Assembly: GCA_045636205.1 (NCBI GenBank)
Contig: JAZTXE010000020.1
Location: forward strand, 1 to 11,285
Length of the DNA stretch: 11,285 nt
Reading direction: 5' to 3'
From: JAZRUF01 sp045636205
GTDB lineage: Bacteria; Bacillota; Clostridia; Oscillospirales; JAAYXM01
Positions 6,869 to 11,285 of the stretch are shown here, piece after piece (the first letter of the stretch is position 1; every line of letters starts with the position of its first letter). The notes below the pieces were generated by a model. The model was not told the DNA's origin. It ran no database searches and saw nothing but the letters and a program-made list of their open reading frames with translations. A program made the translations under genes and the position numbers.

Positions 6869-6889
6869 CTGTCATCCTCCTTTGCTGCC

Positions 6890-6903
6890 TTAACTTTTGT
6901 TAA
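6890..6903. promoter_or_regulatory. Operator O1, TTAAC-N4-GTTAA palindrome
   Basis: The site is TTAACTTTTGTTAA, a 5-bp inverted repeat around four bases. It lies about 6-19 nt downstream of the predicted leftward transcription start, where a bound repressor would block early elongation. Confidence 0.7.
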
Positions 6904-6915
6904 GTATGTGAGTTT

Positions 6916-6944
6916 ATTATATTAACTTTGGTTAAGTTTGTCAA
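6916..6944 (-). promoter_or_regulatory. Consensus leftward early promoter
   Basis: On the minus strand TTGACA (6939-6944) and TATAAT (6916-6921) are both exact sigma-70 consensus boxes with exactly 17 nt between them. It drives the Cro-like, replication and terminase genes. Operator O2 fills most of the spacer and O1 lies just downstream, so it should be strongly repressible. Confidence 0.85.
6922..6935. promoter_or_regulatory. Operator O2, TTAAC-N4-GTTAA palindrome
   Basis: The site is TTAACTTTGGTTAA. It sits wholly between the -35 and -10 boxes of the leftward promoter, so occupancy would exclude RNA polymerase. Its start is 32 bp from that of O1, close to three helical turns. Confidence 0.75.
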
Positions 6945-6951
6945 GTGGCTG

Positions 6952-6980
6952 TTGCAAATTTTCTTAACTTGTGTTAAGAT
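6952..6980 (+). promoter_or_regulatory. Rightward promoter for the repressor and ImmA genes
   Basis: TTGCAA (6952-6957) and TAAGAT (6975-6980) are spaced by 17 nt. Each matches the consensus at four of six positions, so this is weaker than the leftward promoter. Operator O3 covers the first half of the -10 box, which points to autorepression. Confidence 0.65.
6964..6977. promoter_or_regulatory. Operator O3, TTAAC-N4-GTTAA palindrome
   Basis: The site is TTAACTTGTGTTAA, extended by one pair to CTTAAC and GTTAAG (6963-6978). It starts 42 bp from O2, about four helical turns, and overlaps the -10 box of the rightward promoter. Confidence 0.72.
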
Positions 6981-7020
6981 AGTCCTGTACAAAGGTAAAT
7001 TTGATTCAGGGGATGAGTTG

Positions 7021-7530
7021 ATGGGAAAGTTCTCCGAGCATTTGCGCGAGCTTATGAAAGAAAGGCAAATGTCAGCTGCTGACCTGGCTCGCGCCACGGG
7101 CTTGAGCGAGGCGGCGATTTCCGGCTACTTAAACGGTAAAAAAGAACCCCGCGGTGCACAGAGTAAGTCGATTGCCCAGGCTCTCAATGTTTCACTCGAT
7201 GAGCTGTGGCAGACCGGGTTCCATATCAAGGCAGAGGGCGATGAAATTACCATTACCTGCGAGGAGAAGGAGCTTATTTACCGTATGCGTCTTTTAAATG
7301 CTGACGGTCTGCGGAAAATAGATGTCTACGTGGATGACCTGTTAAAGAGCGGGCATGAAATTCCTTGGGAGACTGTGGAGCCTGAGAAGATTAATGTGGT
7401 CGGTATGCTCAAAGAAAGCATTAAGGAAGATTTTAAGTTTGCCGCGCGCTCAGGTGGCGTAAAGTCACTTAATTCGCGGCAGAAACGCGACCGTGAGAGA
7501 CTGGTTGACGGGCTTAAAAACCACGGATAA
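7021..7530 (+). CDS. XRE-family prophage repressor (ImmR/CI-like)
   Basis: A 169-residue regulator with an N-terminal XRE helix-turn-helix (residues 4-63; recognition region DLARATGLSEAAISGYLNGK) and a C-terminal part without the Ser-Lys peptidase residues of LexA or CI self-cleaving repressors. It probably binds the TTAAC-N4-GTTAA sites, holding the leftward promoter off and tuning its own expression. Because it is followed by an ImmA peptidase gene, induction likely works by cleavage in trans, as for ImmR of ICEBs1 (family knowledge). The ATG at 7021 is chosen over in-frame upstream codons because AGGGGA (7008-7013) lies 7 nt before it and the promoter starts transcription near 6987. Fairly confident. 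Confidence 0.85.
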   Translation: MGKFSEHLRELMKERQMSAADLARATGLSEAAISGYLNGKKEPRGAQSKSIAQALNVSLDELWQTGFHIKAEGDEITITCEEKELIYRMRLLNADGLRKIDVYVDDLLKSGHEIPWETVEPEKINVVGMLKESIKEDFKFAARSGGVKSLNSRQKRDRERLVDGLKNHG

Positions 7531-7559
7531 AATTCAATTTCAGAAAGGCGTGAATTAAA

Positions 7560-8186
7560 GTGCCGCGTCCGGCTTTTGATACCAAAGCGCGTATTTTAGC
7601 GTGGGATATAATTAAGCGGGAGGGCTTTACCGCTCTGCCTATAGAACCGCGCCGTATTATGGCGCGCCACGGGATTAAACTACTTGATTATACCGAGTTT
7701 GCCATACTGTGTCACCGTGACCGCCAAGGCATTATTGAGGATTACGATGAGGATGGGTTTCTCTTCCCGCTTGAAAGTCAAGGCGGTAAGATGACTTACT
7801 GCATCGTCTATAACGAGCAAAAGGACGAGGAGCGCATTAACTGGACGCTCATGCACGAGCTGTGCCATTACTTCCTTGGCCATGTAAAATGCGTAGAGGA
7901 CGTGATGACGCGCGCATCAAGCAACAAAAGCGCGCTTGATGTTGAGGCGGATTCGCTATGTGCGCGACTGTTCTGCCCGACGGTGGTTTTGCACATGTGC
8001 TGTGTTGGGTCACCTGAGGAGATTGCAGAGCTGTGCGGCATATCCTACCGCGCCGCATTCCTGCGCTGGCAGCACCTTGAAAAAGCGCGCCATTACAAGC
8101 GCTTCCTTGAAATGAAGGAGGAGCGCGGGATTTTAGAGCAGTTCGGTCCGTTTATCTGCAGGTACCTTTGCAAAAAACTCAAGTAG
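7560..8186 (+). CDS. immA: ImmA/IrrE-family zinc metallopeptidase (anti-repressor)
   Basis: A 208-residue protein with the zinc-peptidase motif HELCH (residues 99-103, catalytic E100) and a probable third ligand, E129, in VEADSLCARLFCP, the variant of the usual E-A-N-x-F-A helix. ImmA proteins cut the partner XRE repressor and so induce the element, often after DNA damage. The pairing here is inferred from adjacency: the gene starts 29 nt after the repressor stop and shares its promoter. The start is GTG at 7560 with AGAAAGG about 11 nt upstream. The C-terminal GSPEEIAELCGISYRAAFLR fits the family's helical end. Eleven cysteines in 208 residues is unusually many for this family and could mean redox sensitivity. 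Confidence 0.88.
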   Translation: MPRPAFDTKARILAWDIIKREGFTALPIEPRRIMARHGIKLLDYTEFAILCHRDRQGIIEDYDEDGFLFPLESQGGKMTYCIVYNEQKDEERINWTLMHELCHYFLGHVKCVEDVMTRASSNKSALDVEADSLCARLFCPTVVLHMCCVGSPEEIAELCGISYRAAFLRWQHLEKARHYKRFLEMKEERGILEQFGPFICRYLCKKLK

Positions 8187-8249
8187 GGTACGACCTATGT
8201 GTCGTTCCGCGTCGGTATCGCACCCACCCAGACAATGCGCACGAAATAT

Positions 8250-8286
8250 AAAAAAAGCCCGGAGGGGGTTAGCCTCCGGGTGAATT
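8250..8286. terminator. Bidirectional intrinsic terminator
   Basis: An 8-bp GC-rich stem, CCCGGAGG (8258-8265) and CCTCCGGG (8273-8280), has a 7-nt loop. On the minus strand it is followed by seven T residues, ending the cysteine-rich gene. On the plus strand TGAATTTTT follows, which can also stop the immA transcript. Confidence 0.85.
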
Positions 8287-8300
8287 TTTAATTTATGCGA

Positions 8301-8588
8301 TTAGTAGTTGCATCCGCAGCCGCATCCGCCGCAGGTGTTTGCGGTATCGTATGCGTCACAGCCGCAGGTGTTTGCGGTGTTGTAGCCGTAGCCGTTGCCG
8401 TTGCAGGAATTGCAGCCACAGCCGCATCCGCCATTTGAAATTACGACGACGCTGCCGCCGTGGTTCCATCCGCAGCCGCATCCGCCGTTTGAAGCGTTTA
8501 CAATGCGCATCTCGACGTCATTGTCGCAGCAGGAGTTTGAGCGGGTATTTCCGCATGAATTACAGAGATTTCTAAAAAGGCAACACAT
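8301..8588 (-). CDS. Small Cys/Gly/Asn-rich protein of unknown function
   Basis: A 95-residue protein with 18 Cys, 19 Gly and 16 Asn. Cysteines cluster as CC pairs (2-3, 20-21) and CGC runs (37-39, 55-59, 75-77, 89-93). Internal repeats are visible: NGGCGCG appears twice (34-40, 52-58), and YNTANTCG (69-76) recurs as YDTANTCG (80-87). It has no signal peptide or membrane helix. The ATG at 8586-8588 has GGGAG about 9 nt upstream, and a strong terminator follows the stop, so it looks like a real monocistronic gene and not a shadow of repeats. Small cysteine-rich proteins like this occur in Clostridia without assigned function; metal binding, a disulfide-linked spore or surface layer, or a peptide precursor are all possible. 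It is divergent from an ABC exporter. Confidence 0.7.
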   Translation of the reverse strand: MCCLFRNLCNSCGNTRSNSCCDNDVEMRIVNASNGGCGCGWNHGGSVVVISNGGCGCGCNSCNGNGYGYNTANTCGCDAYDTANTCGGCGCGCNY

Positions 8589-8619
8589 ATTGGTAAGTCT
8601 CCCTTATTACAAGTTTTTG

Positions 8620-8636
8620 GTGGGAGGATGTCCCAC
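8620..8636 (-). promoter_or_regulatory. Leader hairpin upstream of the cysteine-rich gene
   Basis: GTGGGA and TCCCAC form a 6-bp stem with a 5-nt loop, ending 31 nt before the ATG on the minus strand. It would lie in the 5' leader if transcription starts further upstream. A minus-strand TATACT nearby (8642-8647) could be a -10 box, but I see no matching -35, so the promoter is not assigned. Confidence 0.3.
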
Positions 8637-8704
8637 GGGATAGTATATGCAAGCACACCGCGGGGTGTGATTGCAAGTAATATGTAATAGTGAAGAATGA
8701 ATAT

Positions 8705-8728
8705 GTAGGGGCAATTCATGAATTGCCC
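8705..8728. repeat. Perfect 20-bp palindrome preceded by TGTAGG
   Basis: GGGCAATTCATGAATTGCCC (8709-8728) is a perfect inverted repeat. With its GTAGGGG end it is the mirror-orientation form of the hairpin repeats at 101-124, 3045-3068 and 4898-4924, though its stem sequence is unrelated. It lies 23 nt before the ABC exporter ATG and just upstream of its ribosome binding site, so it may either be another dispersed repeat or affect expression of the exporter. Confidence 0.65.
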
Positions 8729-8751
8729 GTGAATACAGAAAGGAGTTAACC

Positions 8752-10476
8752 ATGGAAAAGTTAAAGAGATTTATACCGTACTTTAAGCCATACCGCGCCA
8801 TACTGATACTTGACCTGTTCTGCGCGGCGCTCACTACCGTGTGCGAGCTGGTGTTCCCGCTTATTATACGGCACCTGACGGATTTGGGGCTTTATAACCT
8901 GCCCGCGCTGACGGTTTCCGTGATACTGCGTGCGGGGGCACTCTATCTTGTGCTGCGCCTTATCGACGCGGCGGCAAACTATTACATGCAGAACCAGGGA
9001 CACATGATGGGTGCCAAGATTGAGACCGACATGCGCCGCGACCTGTTTGACCACCTGCAGAAGCTTCCGTTTAAGTACTATGACAATTCAAAAATCGGGC
9101 AGATAATGGCGCGCATCACCTCGGACTTATTTGACGTTACCGAGTTTGCCCACCACTGCCCGGAGGAGTTTTTTATAGCGGGTGTCAAGATAGTAGCATC
9201 GTTTATAATCCTTGCGGGTGTAAACCTTTCCTTAACGCTTATAATCTTTGCGACGCTTCCGTTTATAATGCTCGGCACGTGGATATTTAACCGACGCATG
9301 AAGGCGGCGTTTAAGGCATCGCGCCACCAGATAGGCGAGATAAACTCGCAGGTTGAGGACAGCCTGCTCGGCGTGCGAGTGGTAAAGAGCTTTGCAAATG
9401 AGGATGTCGAGCGTCAAAAGTTCAGCGAGGGAAACTCGAAGTTTCTTAAAATAAAGGGTGTAACGTACAAGTACATGGGTGGCTTCGGTACGATGACGCG
9501 GCTCTTTGACGGACTTATGTACCTGACCGTTACCGTCGCGGGTGCTTTTTTCCTGCGCGCACGCGCGATAACACCTGCCGATTATGTGGCATATCTCCTC
9601 TACGTATCCACGCTTCTTACCTCCATTCGCCGCATCGTCGAGTTTACCGAGCAGTTCCAGCGCGGCATGACGGGTGTTGAGCGGTTTTTAGAGATACTTG
9701 ACGCACCGTGCGAGGTCTACGATGAGCCGGGCGCTACAGAGCTTGATCGCGTTGAGGGGCTTGTGGAGTTTTGCGATGTGTCCTTTAAATACAGTGAGGA
9801 TGGGCGCGATGTTTTGAGCAATATAAACCTTCGCGTAAAGCCGGGCGACCACGTGGCACTCGTAGGCTCGTCAGGCTCCGGAAAGACTACGCTGTGTAAC
9901 CTTATCCCGCGGTTTTACGAGGTCGGCGCGGGTGAGATTTTAATAGACGGAAAGCCTATTAAGTCGGTTACACTCAAATCCCTGCGCGAGAAAATCGGCA
10001 TGGTGCAGCAGGACGTGTACCTGTTCTCGGGCAGTGTATATGAGAATATCGCCTACGGTGCGCCGGGTGCTACCGAGGCGGATGTGCACGAGGCGGCGCG
10101 GCTTGCGGGCGCGGATGAGTTTATCCGCGAGCTTGAAAACGGGTATGACACATACGTGGGCGAGCGCGGCGTAAAGCTCTCGGGCGGACAGAAGCAGAGG
10201 ATTTCCATCGCGCGTGCGTTTTTAAAGAACCCGCCGATTTTAATACTTGATGAAGCGACAAGCGCGCTGGATAATGAGTCCGAGCGCGTGGTTCAGCAAT
10301 CCCTTGAGCGCCTTGCCAAGGGGCGCACCACCTTTACGATTGCACACAGACTCTCCACCATACGCAATGCGACGGTGATTTTGGTATTAAATGAGGACGG
10401 TATAGTCGAGCAGGGCAGCCACGATGAGCTGATGGAAAAGCGCGGCGTATATTATAATATGCAGAATATTTTGTAG
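8752..10476 (+). CDS. ABC exporter half-transporter (MsbA/BmrA-type, fused TMD and NBD)
   Basis: A 574-residue export protein. Residues 1 to about 320 form the six-helix type I transmembrane domain, with cytoplasmic loops such as QNQGHMMGAKIETDMRRDLF, which contains the usual exporter coupling segment. The ATPase domain has Walker A GSSGSGKTT (372-380), Q-loop VQQD (418-421), signature LSGGQ (476-480), Walker B LDE (499-501) and the H-loop histidine H532. All catalytic residues are present. There is no N-terminal C39 peptidase domain. It occurs as a single gene, so a homodimer is likely; the substrate (drug, lipid or peptide) cannot be read from the sequence. The ATG has AGGAG 6 nt upstream. 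A terminator follows the stop. Its divergent neighbour is a cysteine-rich small protein gene. Confidence 0.92.
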   Translation: MEKLKRFIPYFKPYRAILILDLFCAALTTVCELVFPLIIRHLTDLGLYNLPALTVSVILRAGALYLVLRLIDAAANYYMQNQGHMMGAKIETDMRRDLFDHLQKLPFKYYDNSKIGQIMARITSDLFDVTEFAHHCPEEFFIAGVKIVASFIILAGVNLSLTLIIFATLPFIMLGTWIFNRRMKAAFKASRHQIGEINSQVEDSLLGVRVVKSFANEDVERQKFSEGNSKFLKIKGVTYKYMGGFGTMTRLFDGLMYLTVTVAGAFFLRARAITPADYVAYLLYVSTLLTSIRRIVEFTEQFQRGMTGVERFLEILDAPCEVYDEPGATELDRVEGLVEFCDVSFKYSEDGRDVLSNINLRVKPGDHVALVGSSGSGKTTLCNLIPRFYEVGAGEILIDGKPIKSVTLKSLREKIGMVQQDVYLFSGSVYENIAYGAPGATEADVHEAARLAGADEFIRELENGYDTYVGERGVKLSGGQKQRISIARAFLKNPPILILDEATSALDNESERVVQQSLERLAKGRTTFTIAHRLSTIRNATVILVLNEDGIVEQGSHDELMEKRGVYYNMQNIL

Positions 10477-10492
10477 GGAATGCATTGCGCAA

Positions 10493-10527
10493 AAACGGAA
10501 CGGTTTAATTTAAAAACCGTTCCGTTT
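10493..10527. terminator. Bidirectional terminator between convergent genes
   Basis: A perfect 14-bp stem (10493-10506 with 10514-10527, core ACGGAACGGT) has a 7-nt loop. T-rich sequence follows on the plus strand and five T residues on the minus strand. It serves both the ABC exporter and the convergent gene whose stop is at 10532. Confidence 0.9.
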
Positions 10528-10531
10528 ATTT

Positions 10532-11285
10532 TTATATTTTAACTGTTACTTCTCCGTCGAGCGGCGGGATGTCTGCAAGAGATTTTGCTATATAACCGTC
10601 CTCATCCTCATTAAATACGAAGACGCGGGTGGAAATATCGCTCTTTCCCGAAACCGTCAGGCTAAGACATCCTGCATCGTCAACTGATGCAGACATAAGC
10701 GCGGTGTCATGCTTTGCGCGGGCATAGGCGCAAATATCATCCATACTCATGAAGGTTGCCTCATACCCCTCGACGGCTTTTAATATACCGTCAAGAGAAG
10801 CGCGCCACGTCTTCGGGCTCATGCGCTGAATCCAGCACGACTCATGGGTAAAGAACGCGGCGGGTACCATCGAGTCAAACGCGCGCCGTAAATGGCGGAT
10901 GCCGCGGTCGATAGTCTGTCTGACGTCCGAGGTCGGGTGCCATTCATAGCCGGATACATCGCGTATCTCAGTCACGCAGTTAAAGAGCTTACCCGAGTGC
11001 TCGGGTGCGTTTTCCACCTCTAAGTAATCGCCGTAGTATACCGGGCGGGAAGAGTTGATAGCGCCGCTCTCGAAGTTGCGGTAAGGTCCTGCATTGAGCC
11101 AACTGTCCTCGCCGTACGGTGTGTCCGGCTGCATGTGAATGCCTATAAACTCACAACCCATGTCGATAATATGCCCGATAGCGTTTGCGCCGGTTTCGTA
11201 ATAGTGGGCGAGCGCGTACTTGGAAATCGGGATACCGTTTTCCTTATACCACGCCTTTATACGCCGCGCGTTTTCCGCCATGACC
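10532..11285 (-). CDS. Protein of unknown function, possibly deacetylase/glycosidase-barrel fold (5' end cut by window)
   Basis: At least 249 residues. The reading frame stays open through the first visible ATG (11279-11281) to the window edge, and that ATG has no visible ribosome binding site, so the true start is probably outside. Alternating strands and helices such as MGCEFIGIHMQPD and VPAAFFTHESCWIQRMSP, with the H-E pair in FFTHE, suggest the C-terminal half of a (beta/alpha) barrel of the polysaccharide-deacetylase/glycoside hydrolase superfamily. The last 60 or so residues look like a small beta domain (ASVDDAGCLSLTVSGKSD). I recognise no definite family and see no signal peptide because the N-terminus is missing. 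The assignment is tentative. Confidence 0.45.
   Translation of the reverse strand, partial: VMAENARRIKAWYKENGIPISKYALAHYYETGANAIGHIIDMGCEFIGIHMQPDTPYGEDSWLNAGPYRNFESGAINSSRPVYYGDYLEVENAPEHSGKLFNCVTEIRDVSGYEWHPTSDVRQTIDRGIRHLRRAFDSMVPAAFFTHESCWIQRMSPKTWRASLDGILKAVEGYEATFMSMDDICAYARAKHDTALMSASVDDAGCLSLTVSGKSDISTRVFVFNEDEDGYIAKSLADIPPLDGEVTVKI

Larger units (their letters stand above)
3109..8186. mobile_element. Compact prophage-derived module (immunity, replication, terminase; no virion genes)
   Basis: Eight genes in two divergent transcription units: the repressor and ImmA peptidase rightward, and Cro-like regulator, replication initiator, DnaC loader, RinA-like regulator, small terminase and large terminase leftward. 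All are phage or integrative-element families in the usual early-to-late order. No integrase, portal, protease, capsid, tail, holin or lysin gene is present. Host-type operons lie on both sides within the window, so the missing genes are absent at this locus rather than off-window. No convincing att repeat or tRNA flanks it. It is a remnant or a satellite-like element; boundaries are those of its outermost genes. Confidence 0.75.

Noticed and set aside
6928..7020. Longer N-terminus for the repressor
   Set aside because: It would run through the promoter and operator O3 and past the good ribosome binding site; the ATG at 7021 begins a standard XRE domain.
8190..8205. Small hairpin ACGAC/GTCGT after the immA stop as a terminator
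   Set aside because: Only five pairs and no T-run; the terminator at 8250-8286 explains transcript ending better.
3070..8242. Near-direct repeat CAGACAAGCGCAC (3070-3082) and CAGACAATGCGCAC (8229-8242) on the two sides of the phage module, as a possible att pair
   Set aside because: It is short and needs a one-base gap. The left CAGACAAG is part of a dispersed repeat tail also seen at 2833-2840, there is no integrase or tRNA, and chance cannot be excluded.
8301..8588. Short repeats in the cysteine-rich gene as a CRISPR-like or intergenic repeat array
   Set aside because: Units are irregular, keep reading frame, and are framed by a ribosome binding site and terminator, so coding sequence explains them.

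Overview
The window looks like chromosomal DNA from a Gram-positive, Clostridia-type bacterium (Bacillota), plausibly a gut Oscillospirales or Christensenellales relative. The basis is the Firmicutes-style YlmH and RluB proteins, strong AAAGGAG-type ribosome binding sites, a NahK-like kinase, a Cys/Gly/Asn-rich small protein and many short palindromic intergenic repeats. Taxonomy is inferred; no rRNA or tRNA gene is present.

Left block (1-2760, minus strand): a tight three-gene host operon reads leftward from a good sigma-70 promoter at 2732-2760. Its genes are rluB (23S pseudouridine synthase), a NahK-like N-acetylhexosamine 1-kinase and ylmH (S4-domain RNA-binding protein). Composite palindromic repeats flank it (1-128 and 2821-3074).

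Middle block (3109-8186): a compact prophage-derived module of about 5 kb. A divergent control region at 6885-7020 holds three copies of the palindrome TTAAC-N4-GTTAA and two opposed promoters. Rightward lie an XRE repressor and an ImmA/IrrE metallopeptidase, the repressor/anti-repressor pair known from ICEBs1-type elements. Leftward lie a Cro-like regulator, a winged-helix replication initiator with iteron-like repeats inside its gene, a DnaC-type helicase loader, a sigma-region-4-like (RinA/DUF1492-like) late regulator, a small-terminase-like protein and a complete large terminase. No integrase, portal, capsid, tail or lysis gene follows, and host-type genes close both sides. The unit is therefore either a prophage remnant that lost its virion genes or a packaging-competent satellite-like element. 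Host-type palindromic repeats have also entered the module (4806-4926).

Right block (8187-11285): a bidirectional terminator is followed by a small protein with 18 cysteines in 95 residues (minus). Divergent from it is a complete MsbA/BmrA-type ABC exporter half-transporter (plus). A second bidirectional terminator comes next, then the 3' part of a minus-strand gene cut by the window edge, possibly a deacetylase-fold protein.

The most rewarding parts are the immunity switch, the origin-like repeat inside the initiator gene, the terminase-without-virion layout, the covarying intergenic hairpins and the cysteine-rich protein next to an exporter.
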